NCBI RefSeq assembly: GCF_000215705.1
Contig: NC_015677.1
Span: 2,926,001 to 2,990,000 of the forward strand
Length of the DNA stretch: 64,000 nucleotides
DNA from: Ramlibacter tataouinensis TTB310
GTDB lineage: Bacteria; Pseudomonadota; Gammaproteobacteria; Burkholderiales; Burkholderiaceae_C
Reading direction: 5' to 3'
Part shown: positions 56,045 through 64,000 of the stretch, one piece after another
Numbering within the stretch: the stretch's first letter is position 1
How the letters are laid out: every line of letters begins with the position of its first letter
Program-made: the position numbers and the translations under genes
The notes under the pieces: generated by a model
The model's database searches: none
What the model was told of the DNA's origin: nothing
The model's input: the letters and a program-made list of their open reading frames with translations, nothing else

Positions 56045-56452
56045 TCAGGCCCAGCCGGTCACGCGCGGCGCGCGGCGCAGGCCGGTCCATTGCAGCTCGG
56101 CCAGCACCGCCACGCAGAGCGCCTGGGCCAGCACCCAGGCCACGCCCAGCGCATTGGGCGCGACGGCACCGCTGGCCAGCAGGGCCACGCAGGCGACGGC
56201 CCAGCCCAGGTTGCCGATCACCAGCGCCGCCACGGCCGGCCGCGGCAGCGGCTCGCGCAGGGCCAGCCAGGCGACCAGGCCGGCATAGGCGACCAGGAAG
56301 GCACCGGTGCCCACCAGCAAGGGCACGGGCAGCTGCAGCCAGGCCGCCAGCCGCGGCGCCAGCAGCAGCTGCGCGGCGCCGGTGGCCAGGCAGGAGGCGG
56401 CATCGGCCCACAGCACATGGCGCAGGAAACGGGGCGAGGCGAAGATGGACAT
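56045..56452 (-). CDS. Small four-helix membrane protein, divergent from an XRE regulator
   Basis: From ATG 56452 (AGGAG just upstream) the product has 135 residues with four hydrophobic segments: [63 protein letters not shown] and [19 protein letters not shown]. Similar small membrane proteins are found beside regulators of this type. Function unknown. The promoter region shares a perfect operator-like palindrome with the regulator gene. Confidence 0.75.
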   Translation of the reverse strand: MSIFASPRFLRHVLWADAASCLATGAAQLLLAPRLAAWLQLPVPLLVGTGAFLVAYAGLVAWLALREPLPRPAVAALVIGNLGWAVACVALLASGAVAPNALGVAWVLAQALCVAVLAELQWTGLRRAPRVTGWA

Positions 56453-56509
56453 GGAAGGCTCCTTTTCGGTGACAGGTGCCGCCATGCTGGCGCCCGGCCG
56501 GCGGCGGGT

Positions 56510-56530
56510 CCATGACCTCGCAGGTCATGG
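56510..56530. promoter_or_regulatory. Operator-like palindrome between divergent genes
   Basis: CCATGACCT and AGGTCATGG, perfectly complementary, are separated by CGC. The site lies 58 bp from the membrane gene start and 33 bp from the regulator start. An XRE dimer encoded by the right-hand gene probably binds here. Confidence 0.7.
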
Positions 56531-56562
56531 AAACCGGCCGGCGCTGCCCTAGCATGCGCACC

Positions 56563-57387
56563 ATGTCCGCCACCGCCTCCGCTCCTGCCCCCGTCGCCCG
56601 GCACCAGCCCTTCGGCGAGCACCTGCGCTTCTGGCGCCAGCACCGGCGCCTGTCGCAGCTGGACCTGGCGCACGAGGCCGAGATCTCCACCCGCCACCTG
56701 AGCTTCGTGGAGACCGGCCGCGCCGCGCCCAGCCGCGAGATGGTGCTGCGGCTGGCCGAGCGGCTGCAGGTGCCGCTGCGCGAGCGCAACACGCTGCTGG
56801 TGGCCGCCGGCTACGCGCCCATGTACCGCGAGCGTCCGCTGGACGACCCGGGCATGGGCGCGGCGCGCGAGGCCGTGGAGCTGATCCTGCGCGGCCACGA
56901 GCCCTACCCGGCCGTGGCCCTGGACCGCCACTGGAACCTGGTGCTGACCAACCGGATGGTGGCGCCGCTGCTGGCCGGCGTCGATGCGGCCCTGCTGCAG
57001 CCGCCCGTCAACGTGGCCCGCCTGAGCCTGCACCCGGGCGGCCTGGCGCAGCGCATCGTCAACCTGGGGCAGTGGCGCCACCACCTGTTCGAGCGGCTGC
57101 ACCAGCAGCTGCGGGCCACGGGGGACCGGCAGCTGGCCGCGCTGCAGCAGGAGCTGGCCGGCTACCCGGTGCCCGAAGGCGCGGCACAGCCGCACCTGGC
57201 GGGCGAGCTGCTGGGCGTGGTCATGCCGCTGCAGCTGCGCAGCGACAAAGGCGTGCTGAGCTTCATCAGCACCACCACGGTGTTCGGCAGCCCGGTGGAC
57301 GTGACGCTGCAGGAGCTGGCGCTGGAGACCTTCTTCCCGGCGGATGCGGCCACCGGCGAGGCGCTGCGGACGCTGGCGGCGTCCTGA
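56563..57387 (+). CDS. XRE-family regulator with MmyB-like ligand domain
   Basis: The 274-residue product has an N-terminal helix-turn-helix (FGEHLRFWRQHRRLSQLDLAHEAEISTRHLSFVETGRAAPSREMVLRLAERL), a PlLAExxN-like link (LQVPLRERNTLLVAAGYAP), and the MmyB-like PAS-fold ligand domain (YPAVALDRHWNLVLTNRMVAPLL, later ISTTTVFGSPVDVTLQELALETFFPAD). Family members often sense fatty-acid-like ligands. ATG 56563 is chosen; 56554 is three codons upstream in frame. It likely represses the divergent membrane gene through the palindrome. Confidence 0.88.
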   Translation: MSATASAPAPVARHQPFGEHLRFWRQHRRLSQLDLAHEAEISTRHLSFVETGRAAPSREMVLRLAERLQVPLRERNTLLVAAGYAPMYRERPLDDPGMGAAREAVELILRGHEPYPAVALDRHWNLVLTNRMVAPLLAGVDAALLQPPVNVARLSLHPGGLAQRIVNLGQWRHHLFERLHQQLRATGDRQLAALQQELAGYPVPEGAAQPHLAGELLGVVMPLQLRSDKGVLSFISTTTVFGSPVDVTLQELALETFFPADAATGEALRTLAAS

Positions 57388-57391
57388 GGCC

Positions 57392-58411
57392 TCAGAGCGG
57401 CACGTCGGCCGCCGGCTCGGGGGCGTCCGGCCCCACGTCCTCCTGTTCGATCCGGCGTTCGAAGGCGCGCAGCCGCTTGTAGACCGAGATCAGCTCCACG
57501 ATGGTGCTCCAGCTCAGGACCAGGAACTGGAACGAGCTCTCCACCCGGTCGAAGGCGCGCGTGATCTGCTGCATCACGCCCAGCGTGATGACGCCCGCCA
57601 CCACGGTGGGCGCCAGCGCGATCAGCGGGATCAGCACCGCGAACTGCAGGTAGGACCACTTGGCCACGTCGAAGTACAGGTAGTGGAAGAACAGGCGGAA
57701 GTAGTTGCGCCGCACGTCGGCGAACAGCCCGCGCACCACCGGCGGGCTGGCGCGCTCGGCGTGGTCCTCGCCGTAGACCAGCTCCTTGCGGTAGGCCGCC
57801 TCCACCCGCTGGTTCTGGAACTCCAGGCCGGGCAGCTTGAAGCCCACCAGCGCCAGCAGCACCGTGCCGAACAGCGCCGACATCAGCGCCACCCAGACCA
57901 TGGAGTGCGGCACCGGCCCGACGAAGGGCAGCTCGGTCACCTTCTCCGACAGCACCCAGAGGATGGGCAGGAAGGCGCCCAGCGTCATCAGGCTGCGCAT
58001 GAACTCCACGCCCAGGCTCTCCATGATGCGGGCGAAGCGCATGGTGTCCTCCTGCACCCGCTGCGCCGCGCCTTCGATGCGGCGCAGCTGCTCCCAGTGC
58101 GCCATGTAGTAGTCGTTCATGGCCTGGCGCCAGCGGAAGATGAAATGCTTGATGAAGAAGTCCAGCACCACCGCGATGGTGATGTACAGCATGGCGATGC
58201 GACCGAAGGTGAGCAGCTGGCCCCAGAACTGCGGCAGCGTCACGCTGCCGGGCTTGCCCAGCGCGTTCTGGACCATGTCGTAGAAGCTGCCGAACCACTC
58301 ATTGATCTCCACGTCCAGGCTCACCCGGTACCAGGTGGCGAACAGGATCAGGGCCGAGCCCAGCAGCGACCAAGGCCACCAGCGGCGGGACAGGAAGAAG
58401 GACTTGAACAT
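57392..58411 (-). CDS. SbmA/BacA-like peptide transporter
   Basis: SbmA/BacA imports peptides (microcins, bleomycin, proline-rich peptides) driven by proton motive force. From ATG 58411 the product has 339 residues, shorter than the 406 of E. coli SbmA. It starts MFKSFFLSRRWWPWSLLGSALILFATWYRVSLDVEINEWFGSFYD, the family signature, and has further helices, then VESSFQFLVLSWSTIVELISVYKRLRAFER at the end. It is divergent from a PNPOx-like gene and ends 4 bp from the XRE gene. Confidence 0.9.
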   Translation of the reverse strand: MFKSFFLSRRWWPWSLLGSALILFATWYRVSLDVEINEWFGSFYDMVQNALGKPGSVTLPQFWGQLLTFGRIAMLYITIAVVLDFFIKHFIFRWRQAMNDYYMAHWEQLRRIEGAAQRVQEDTMRFARIMESLGVEFMRSLMTLGAFLPILWVLSEKVTELPFVGPVPHSMVWVALMSALFGTVLLALVGFKLPGLEFQNQRVEAAYRKELVYGEDHAERASPPVVRGLFADVRRNYFRLFFHYLYFDVAKWSYLQFAVLIPLIALAPTVVAGVITLGVMQQITRAFDRVESSFQFLVLSWSTIVELISVYKRLRAFERRIEQEDVGPDAPEPAADVPL

Positions 58412-58445
58412 GCGTTGTCGGCTTGGGGTGTTCTGGGAGCGGCAC

Positions 58446-58453
58446 ATCCTACA
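58446..58453 (-). promoter_or_regulatory. TGTAGGAT, variant of the recurring octamer
   Basis: A one-base variant (minus orientation) of TGTAGGAC, in the gap between the divergent SbmA-like and PNPOx-like genes. Confidence 0.25.
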
Positions 58454-58539
58454 GGCCACGTTGGATGCCTCCGACGCCCCACGGCTGCGTGGCGACCCAA
58501 GATGCGCCATCGTCATCCATTCCCCTGGAAGGAGCCTCC

Positions 58540-59037
58540 ATGAGCCGCAACGATTCACCGCATGACACCCTGTGGAAGCTGATCAAGGACATGCGCTTCG
58601 GCATGCTCACCCACCGCCACCCCGACGGTACGCTGCATGCGCACCCGCTGACCACCCAGAACAAGGCCCTGGACGAGGGCGTGCTGTACTTCTTCGTTTC
58701 CAAGTCCACCGAGGTCGGCCGGCGCCTGCAGGTGGACGGCGACGTGTGCGTGGCCTACGCCGACGCCAGCAAGGACCACTACGTCTCCATCTCCGGGCAT
58801 GCCACCGTCAGCAGCGACCGCGCCAAGGTCGAGCGTCTGTTCAACGCCCTGGCCAAGGCCTGGTTCCCGGGGGGCGTGGACGATCCCAACCTGGAGCTGG
58901 TGGAGGTGAAGATCCTGCACGCCGAGTACTGGGACGTGAAGGAAAGCAAGGTCACCCAGCTGGCCAAGATGGCCACCGCCGCCGTGACCGGCCACCCGCC
59001 GCACCTGGGCGAGCACCAGGAACTGCATTTCAGCTGA
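58540..59037 (+). CDS. PNPOx-like general stress protein
   Basis: The 165-residue product belongs to the pyridoxamine-5'-phosphate oxidase-like family of general stress protein 26. It has a split beta-barrel that binds FMN or F420-like flavins. Marks are LWKLIKDMRFGMLTHRHPDGTLHAHPLTTQ, YFFVSKSTEVGRRL, VCVAYADASKDHYVSISGHATV and NLELVEVKILHAEYWDVKESK. AAGGAG lies 6 nt before the ATG. Enzyme activity unknown. A perfect hairpin overlaps its stop codon. Confidence 0.9.
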   Translation: MSRNDSPHDTLWKLIKDMRFGMLTHRHPDGTLHAHPLTTQNKALDEGVLYFFVSKSTEVGRRLQVDGDVCVAYADASKDHYVSISGHATVSSDRAKVERLFNALAKAWFPGGVDDPNLELVEVKILHAEYWDVKESKVTQLAKMATAAVTGHPPHLGEHQELHFS

Positions 59038-59053
59038 GGCGCGAAGCGCCTCA
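59035..59053 (+). repeat. Hairpin overlapping a stop codon
   Basis: TGAGGCGC and GCGCCTCA flank GAA. The first TGA is the stop of the PNPOx-like gene. No T-run follows, and the hairpin lies 20 bp before the Gly-rich gene start, so it could act as a stem that separates or dampens the two genes. Confidence 0.45.
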
Positions 59054-59072
59054 GGCCGTCAAAGGAGCAATC

Positions 59073-59906
59073 ATGAAGACACGCAAGACAGTGACCGCCG
59101 TCGTCGCGGCCACGGTGCTGACCACCGCACTGGGTACCGCTTTCGCACTAAGCGGCGGCGGTAGTGCCGGCGGCGGTAGTGCCGGCGGTGGTGGTGCCGG
59201 CGGTGGAGGCGGTGGCGCCGGAGCTGGTGGTGGCGGTGGCGCCGGTGCAGGCGGTGGCGGTGGCGCCGGTGCAGGCGGTGGCGCTGGCGCCGGTGCAGGC
59301 GGTGGCGCTGGCGCCGGTGCAGGCGGTGGCGCTGGCGCCGGTGCAGGCGGTGGCGCTGGCGCTGGTGCCGGGGCTGGTGGTGCTGGCGCCGGCGGCGCTG
59401 GTGGAGCCGGCGGTGGCGCAGGTGCGGGCGGCGCGGGCGCTTCTGCCGGCGGGGGGGACAGTGGCGGCGGTGGCCCGAGCGCCGGTGAGGCAGTCACCGG
59501 CACGGGCGGCACAGGGCCGGCCGTTGGCGGCCCCGCCACCGTGATTCCCACGCCGGTCTTCGCGGCGCCGGCCGCGGTGCCCCCGACCACGGCCGGCGCA
59601 CCCAGCACCGACACGGCGCCAGCCGCCCCGGCAGCCCCGGCGACCCCCGCTACTGCCGCGGCGCCCGCCGAGCCCTCGCCGCCTGCGCCTACGGCAGCGG
59701 CACCCGCGGCGCCGGACCTCAGCACACCCTTGTCCTCGGGCGCGGCGCCCGCGGCACCGGGCGTCAGCACGCCCTCGTCCTCGGGCCCGCCGCCCGTTGC
59801 CCGGCGCGTGCCGGTGCCCGCGACATCGATGGGCGCGGGCCCCAGCCGGCCAGCGGTTCCACCAGGCAACAGCGGCCGGCCACCCGCCAAGCCGGACCGG
59901 AACTGA
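59073..59906 (+). CDS. Gly-rich secreted protein
   Basis: The 277-residue product has a signal peptide (KTVTAVVAATVLTTALGTAFALS). Residues about 28-140 are almost all Gly and Ala, in GGGAGAGA and GGGGAG units. A Pro/Ala/Thr/Ser-rich part to the basic C-terminus (GRPPAKPDRN) follows. The DNA carries five near-identical 24-bp tandem units. Neither part has a folded domain; it is probably extracellular or surface-exposed, function unknown. AAAGGAG precedes the ATG and a strong terminator follows. Confidence 0.75.
   Translation: MKTRKTVTAVVAATVLTTALGTAFALSGGGSAGGGSAGGGGAGGGGGGAGAGGGGGAGAGGGGGAGAGGGAGAGAGGGAGAGAGGGAGAGAGGGAGAGAGAGGAGAGGAGGAGGGAGAGGAGASAGGGDSGGGGPSAGEAVTGTGGTGPAVGGPATVIPTPVFAAPAAVPPTTAGAPSTDTAPAAPAAPATPATAAAPAEPSPPAPTAAAPAAPDLSTPLSSGAAPAAPGVSTPSSSGPPPVARRVPVPATSMGAGPSRPAVPPGNSGRPPAKPDRN
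59241..59360 (+). repeat. Five 24-bp tandem repeats
   Basis: Five units in register; the last four are identical and the first differs by one base (GGT for GCT at its sixth or seventh codon). Each encodes eight Gly/Ala residues. Copy number could vary between strains without a frameshift. Confidence 0.9.
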
Positions 59907-59910
59907 GCAA

Positions 59911-59940
59911 AAGAAAGCGGCCCGCGGGCCGCTTTTCTTC
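59911..59940. terminator. Bidirectional intrinsic terminator
   Basis: AAGCGGCCC and GGGCCGCTT flank GC, with A-rich and T-rich sides. It ends the Gly-rich gene and, on the other strand, acnB. Confidence 0.85.
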
Positions 59941-59955
59941 TTTGTCGCAGCGGGC

Positions 59956-62541
59956 TCAGGCAGCGACCGTGTCCGCCACCTGCCTGAAGTCGGCGATCTT
60001 GTCGAAGTTCATGTACTGGTAGATGGTGTCGCCGTTGGCGTTGATCACGCCGATGTCGGCCATGTACTCCTCGCGCGTGGGGATGCGGCCCAGGCGCGAG
60101 CAGATGGCAGCCAGCTCCGCGCTGCCCAGGTACACGTTGGTGTTCTTGCCCAGGCGGTTGGGGAAGTTGCGGGTGCTGGTGGACATCACCGTGGCGCCTT
60201 CGCGCACCTGCGCCTGGTTGCCCATGCACAGCGAGCAGCCGGGCATCTCCATCCGCGCGCCGGCGGTGCCCAGCACGCCATAGTGGCCTTCCTCGGTCAG
60301 CTGCTTCTGGTCCATCTTGGTGGGCGGCGCCACCCACAGCTTGACCGGGATGTCGCGCTTGCCTTCCAGCAGCTTGGACGCCGCGCGGAAGTGGCCGATG
60401 TTGGTCATGCACGAGCCGATGAAGACCTCGTCGATCTTGGCGCCGGCCACGTCGGACAGCGTCTTCACGTCGTCCGGGTCGTTGGGGCAGGCCAGGATCG
60501 GCTCGTGGATGTCCGCCAGGTCGATCTCGATGACCGCGGCGTACTCGGCGTCCTTGTCCGCCTGGAGCAGCTGCGGGTCCTTCAGCCAGGCTTCCTGCGC
60601 CGCGATGCGGCGGGCCAGGGTGCGGCCGTCGGCATAGCCGTTGGCGATCATCCAGCGCATCAGGGTGATGTTGCTCTGGATGTACTCCATCACCGGCTCC
60701 TTGTTCAGGTGCACCGTGCAGGCGGCCGCCGAGCGCTCGGCGGAGGCGTCGGACAGCTCGAAGGCCTGTTCCACCTTGAGGTCGGGCAGGCCCTCGATCT
60801 CCAGGATGCGGCCGGAGAAGATGTTCTTCTTGCCGGCCTTGGCCACCGTCAGCAGGCCCTGCTTGATGGCGTACAGCGGGATGGCGTTGACCAGGTCGCG
60901 CAGGGTGACGCCCGGCTGCATCTTCCCCTTGAAGCGCACCAGCACCGATTCGGGCATGTCCAGCGGCATCACGCCGGTGGCGGCCGCGAAGGCCACCAGG
61001 CCCGAGCCCGCCGGGAAGCTGATGCCGATGGGAAAGCGGGTGTGCGAGTCGCCGCCGGTTCCCACGGTGTCGGGCAGCAGCAGGCGATTCAGCCAGGAGT
61101 GGATCACGCCGTCGCCCGGGCGCAGCGAGACGCCGCCGCGGGTGGAGATGAACTCGGGCAGCTCGTGGTGCATCCTCACGTCCACCGGCTTGGGATAGGC
61201 CGCGGTGTGGCAGAAGGACTGCATCACCAGGTCGGCCGAGAAGCCCAGGCAGGCCAGGTCCTTCAGCTCGTCGCGGGTCATGGGGCCGGTGGTGTCCTGC
61301 GACCCCACCGAGGTCATCCTGGGTTCGCAGTAGGTGCCCGGGCGGATGCCCTGGCCCTGCGGCAGGCCGCAGGCGCGGCCGACCATCTTCTGCGCCAGCG
61401 TGAAGCCCTTGCCGCTGTCCTGGGGCGGCTGGGGCAGGCGGAACAGCGTGGACGGCGGCAGGCCCAGCGCCTCGCGCGCCTTGGCCGTCAGGCCGCGGCC
61501 GACGATCAGCGGGATGCGGCCGCCGGCGCGCACCTCGTCGAACAGCACCTCGCTCTTGACCTTGAACTGCGCGACCACCTGGCCGTTCTTCAGCGCCTGG
61601 CCCTCGTAGGGGCGCAGCTCGATCACGTCGCCCATCTGCATCTGGCCCACGTCCAGCTCGATGGGCAGCGCGCCCGCGTCTTCCATGGTGTTGTAGAAGA
61701 TGGGGGCGATCTTGCCGCCCAGGCAGACGCCGCCGAAGCGCTTGTTGGGCACGCAGGGGATGTCCTGGCCGGTGAACCACAGCACGCTGTTGGTGGCCGA
61801 CTTGCGGCTGGAGCCGGTGCCGACCACGTCGCCGACGTAGGCCACCAGGTGGCCCTTGGCCTTGAGCTCCTCGATGAACCTGACCGGCCCGCGCTTGCCG
61901 TCCTCCTCGGGCGTGATGCCGGGGCGGGCGTTCTTGAGCATGGCCAGCGCGTGCAGCGGGATGTCGGGGCGGCTCCAGGCATCGGGCGCGGGCGACAGGT
62001 CGTCGGTGTTGGTCTCGCCGGTCACCTTGAACACCGTCACCTTCAGGCTTTGCGGCACCTCGGGACGGCTGGTGAACCACTCGGCCTCGGCCCAGCTTTT
62101 CAGCACGGCCTTCGCGTTGGCGTTGCCCTTGTCGGCCTTTTCCTTGACGTCGTGGAACTGGTCGAACATCAGCAGGGTTTTCTTCAGGCCGTCGGCGGCG
62201 ACGGCGCCGACCTCGGCGTCGTCCAGCAGCTCGATCAGCGGGCTGATGTTGTAGCCGCCCAGCATGGTGCCCAGCAGTTCCGTCGCCTTGGCGCGGCTGA
62301 TCAGCACGCACTTCTCCGTGCCATGGGCCACCGCCGCCAGGTAGCTGGCCTTGACCTTGGCCGCCTCGTCCACGCCCGCCGGCACGCGGTGGGTGATCAG
62401 GTTGAGCAGGAAATCGGCTTCCTGGGCCGGGGGATTCTTCAGCAGCTCGATCAGCTCGGCCGTCTGCTTGGCATTGAGCGGCAGCGGCGGGATGCCGAGC
62501 GCTGCGCGTTCGGCGACGTGGTCAACATAGGCTTGCAGCAT
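59956..62541 (-). CDS. acnB: Aconitate hydratase B
   Basis: AcnB is the main citrate-cycle aconitase of many Proteobacteria and can bind mRNA when its cluster is lost. The 861-residue product starts with the HEAT-like domain typical of AcnB ([34 protein letters not shown]), and has [13 protein letters not shown], the [14 protein letters not shown] loop and cluster ligands in [10 protein letters not shown] and [12 protein letters not shown]. The 54 bp upstream hold three to four TTTG units. With acnA, the window codes for both aconitase types. Confidence 0.97.
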   Translation of the reverse strand: MLQAYVDHVAERAALGIPPLPLNAKQTAELIELLKNPPAQEADFLLNLITHRVPAGVDEAAKVKASYLAAVAHGTEKCVLISRAKATELLGTMLGGYNISPLIELLDDAEVGAVAADGLKKTLLMFDQFHDVKEKADKGNANAKAVLKSWAEAEWFTSRPEVPQSLKVTVFKVTGETNTDDLSPAPDAWSRPDIPLHALAMLKNARPGITPEEDGKRGPVRFIEELKAKGHLVAYVGDVVGTGSSRKSATNSVLWFTGQDIPCVPNKRFGGVCLGGKIAPIFYNTMEDAGALPIELDVGQMQMGDVIELRPYEGQALKNGQVVAQFKVKSEVLFDEVRAGGRIPLIVGRGLTAKAREALGLPPSTLFRLPQPPQDSGKGFTLAQKMVGRACGLPQGQGIRPGTYCEPRMTSVGSQDTTGPMTRDELKDLACLGFSADLVMQSFCHTAAYPKPVDVRMHHELPEFISTRGGVSLRPGDGVIHSWLNRLLLPDTVGTGGDSHTRFPIGISFPAGSGLVAFAAATGVMPLDMPESVLVRFKGKMQPGVTLRDLVNAIPLYAIKQGLLTVAKAGKKNIFSGRILEIEGLPDLKVEQAFELSDASAERSAAACTVHLNKEPVMEYIQSNITLMRWMIANGYADGRTLARRIAAQEAWLKDPQLLQADKDAEYAAVIEIDLADIHEPILACPNDPDDVKTLSDVAGAKIDEVFIGSCMTNIGHFRAASKLLEGKRDIPVKLWVAPPTKMDQKQLTEEGHYGVLGTAGARMEMPGCSLCMGNQAQVREGATVMSTSTRNFPNRLGKNTNVYLGSAELAAICSRLGRIPTREEYMADIGVINANGDTIYQYMNFDKIADFRQVADTVAA

Positions 62542-62595
62542 GGTTTCTCCGTACGGGATCGTTATTTGTTTGTTTGTTCGTTCTGCGAATCAGGC

Positions 62596-63219
62596 TCAAC
62601 GGGCCGGTGTCGAGGGAGCGGCCGCGCCGCCGCCAGGCGCCGCCTCGGCCGGCGTAGCGGATGCGGCAGGTGCCGGGGCATCGAGGATGCTGGGCAGCGG
62701 GTTCTTCTTGAGGGCCTCGGCGTAGGTCACCTGCTGCGGGCTCTGGCACTCGTCGGCCAGGCGCTGGCCGAGCTTCTGGCTCATCAGCATGGACTTGTTG
62801 CCCAGCTGCAGCCACATCGCACCGCGCTTGGGGTCTTCCAGGCGGATGGCGCCGGTGCGGCTTTCTACCGGGTGCATGCGGAAGCGGTGGTTGCGGGTAC
62901 TCACCAGGAAGAAGCCTTCGCGCTTCGTCGGCGTGATCTTCACGGCCGCGCCCAGCTCGCAGGGGATGTCGCCCACGTAGACGTTCCTGGCCACGGCCAG
63001 GTCGGCCTCGCTGAGCTGGATGCCGGGGTCGTCGTCGATGGGCGTGTTTTCTTCCACGGCCTTGCGCGCCGAGCGGGCCAGCCGCGGCTTGGCTTCCGGC
63101 TTGGCGGCCGGTTTGGCGGCGGCGGGCTTGGCAGCCCCCGCGGCCGGGGCTTGGGCCGGGGCCTGGGCGAATGCCAGCACGGGCGCCAGCACGAACAAGG
63201 ATGCGATCACGGTCTTCAT
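62596..63219 (-). CDS. Exported protein of unknown function
   Basis: The 207-residue product has a signal peptide (MKTVIASLFVLAPVLAFAQ), an Ala/Pro/Lys-rich linker, and a compact domain from about residue 60: GIQLSEADLAVARNVYVGDIPCELGAAVKITPTKREGFFLVSTRNHRFRMHPVESRTGAIRLEDPKRGAMWLQLGNKSMLMSQKLGQRLADECQS. Two Cys could pair. Similar sequences occur beside acnB in Burkholderiales as far as I recall. It ends in a Pro/Ala tail. The role is unknown and the location is periplasmic. Confidence 0.8.
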   Translation of the reverse strand: MKTVIASLFVLAPVLAFAQAPAQAPAAGAAKPAAAKPAAKPEAKPRLARSARKAVEENTPIDDDPGIQLSEADLAVARNVYVGDIPCELGAAVKITPTKREGFFLVSTRNHRFRMHPVESRTGAIRLEDPKRGAMWLQLGNKSMLMSQKLGQRLADECQSPQQVTYAEALKKNPLPSILDAPAPAASATPAEAAPGGGAAAPSTPAR

Positions 63220-63239
63220 GGCTCAGGGTCCCTTGAAAT

Positions 63240-64000
63240 TCAATGGTGCGGCGGCTGGAACCAGTGCCGCACCTCGCCGGGCAAGGCCCGGCCGGTCTGG
63301 TGCGCCCGCTCCAGCAGCTGCCAGTGGTAACGGTAGCTCGCCCGGTCTTCCAGCTTGCCGTCGAAGGCGATCGGCGCCCAGTCGGCACGGGCCGCCGCCA
63401 CGACGATCTGCGCCGCACGCTCGATGTCCTGCTGCTGCGGCGCGAAGGCCTCCAGCACGATGCGCACCTGGTCCGGATGGATGCTCCACATGCGCGTGTA
63501 GCCGAACTCGCGCGCGGCCCGCTGCGCCGCCGCACGGAATGCGGCTGCGTCCTTGATCTCGGTGACCACGCAGTGCGAAGGCACCTTGCCGTGCGCATGG
63601 CAGGCGGTCGCGATCTCCAGCTTGGCCCGCACCACCAGCGGGTGCGTGAACTGCCCCTGCACGCCCATGGCCTCGGCGGCTATGGCGCCGCCATGGGCCG
63701 ACACGAAGTCCATCAGGCCGAAGCTGAGCGACTGGATGCGCGGGTGCGCGGCGATGTCGAAGGCGCGGTGCAGCGCCGCCGGGGACTCGACCAGCGCGTG
63801 CAGGGGCAGCCGGGGCGCGCCGGCTGCATCAAGCGCCCGGGCGGCCTGCTCCACGTCCTGCACGGACTCGGCCTTGGGCAGCATGACATGGCACAGGCGC
63901 TGGCCGGCGCGGCCGACCACGGTCTCGACGTCGGCGGCGAAGGCGGGATGGTCTGCTGGATGGATGCGAACCGCCACCCGGGCGCCGGGTGCGGCGCCCA
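63240..64000 (-). CDS. HpcH/HpaI aldolase/CoA-ester lyase, partial
   Basis: The 5' part lies beyond the right edge; only the C-terminal 253 residues are seen. VAVRIHPADHPAFAADVETVV, HVMLPKAESVQDVEQAAR, LHALVESPAALHRAFDIA and GLMDFVSAHGG are those of the citrate lyase beta-subunit-like family, including malyl- and citramalyl-CoA lyases. The Glu in PKAES (metal site) and SFGLMDF are present. The substrate cannot be set from this part. It ends 20 bp before the exported protein gene. Confidence 0.88.
   Translation of the reverse strand, partial: GAAPGARVAVRIHPADHPAFAADVETVVGRAGQRLCHVMLPKAESVQDVEQAARALDAAGAPRLPLHALVESPAALHRAFDIAAHPRIQSLSFGLMDFVSAHGGAIAAEAMGVQGQFTHPLVVRAKLEIATACHAHGKVPSHCVVTEIKDAAAFRAAAQRAAREFGYTRMWSIHPDQVRIVLEAFAPQQQDIERAAQIVVAAARADWAPIAFDGKLEDRASYRYHWQLLERAHQTGRALPGEVRHWFQPPHH

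Noticed and set aside
59051..62311. Long minus-strand frame (1086 codons) running through acnB and the Gly-rich gene
   Set aside because: It is out of frame with acnB, whose motifs are complete at 59956-62541, and its Pro/Ala-rich end is the antisense of the Gly-rich repeats.
62560..62583. TTTG tetranucleotide run before acnB as a phase-variation switch
   Set aside because: Only three to four units, far fewer than typical variable tracts; it probably just lies in the acnB promoter/leader.

Overview
The window looks like chromosome from a high-GC betaproteobacterium of the Burkholderiales, most likely a Comamonadaceae member close to Ramlibacter or Variovorax. This is inferred from about 70% GC and from typical Burkholderiales families and neighbourhoods: E. 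coli-type gshA beside an infA copy, hda divergent from purM, murJ divergent from rpsT, a DUF3579 gene before argD-argF, and a kynB-kynU-kynA cluster. I see no rRNA, tRNA, IS element, prophage or CRISPR array.

Left part (1-13.3 kb): small envelope and secreted proteins (a membrane protein, two lipoproteins, an RcnB-like protein, a Ser/Gly-rich secreted protein), gshA, infA, an alpha/beta-hydrolase, a short HPF-like ribosome-associated protein, an AIM24-family protein, two tandem L,D-transpeptidase-like genes, a DUF808 membrane protein, a 2Fe-2S ferredoxin and two translationally coupled c-type cytochromes (two and three haem sites).

Middle (13.3-31.9 kb): one long minus-strand operon of lower GC than its flanks. 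In transcription order it holds a family 4 glycosyltransferase, a HlyB-like type I secretion ABC transporter, a HlyD-like adaptor, a Cys-rich exported protein of unknown function, and a 4313-residue RTX protein. The RTX protein begins with a phage-lysozyme-like (GH24-type) domain in which the E/D/T catalytic pattern can be read. Dense RTX nonapeptides follow, then about 28 copies of an 80-100 residue repeat, then a C-terminal secretion region. The lysozyme-like domain and the Cys-rich protein are the most AT-rich part of the window. I suggest a type I-secreted giant muramidase-RTX protein with a possible periplasmic protector encoded just before it. This is the most novel system here.

Right part (32-64 kb): mainly core metabolism. 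hda, a HAD phosphatase, pcnB and folK form a tight operon ending in an orphan F0 subunit c gene. purM, an orphan ParA, a SirB1-like protein, murJ and rpsT follow, then argD-argF and kynurenine-pathway genes. kynU carries a 78-bp in-frame insertion resembling a Comamonadaceae intergenic repeat. Next come a patatin-like membrane lipase, an aconitase A gene coupled to a flavin monooxygenase, serC, a divergent XRE regulator/membrane-protein pair with a perfect operator-like palindrome, a SbmA-like transporter, a pyridoxamine-phosphate-oxidase-like protein, a Gly-rich secreted protein with 24-bp tandem repeats, aconitase B, and a CoA-lyase gene cut by the right edge.
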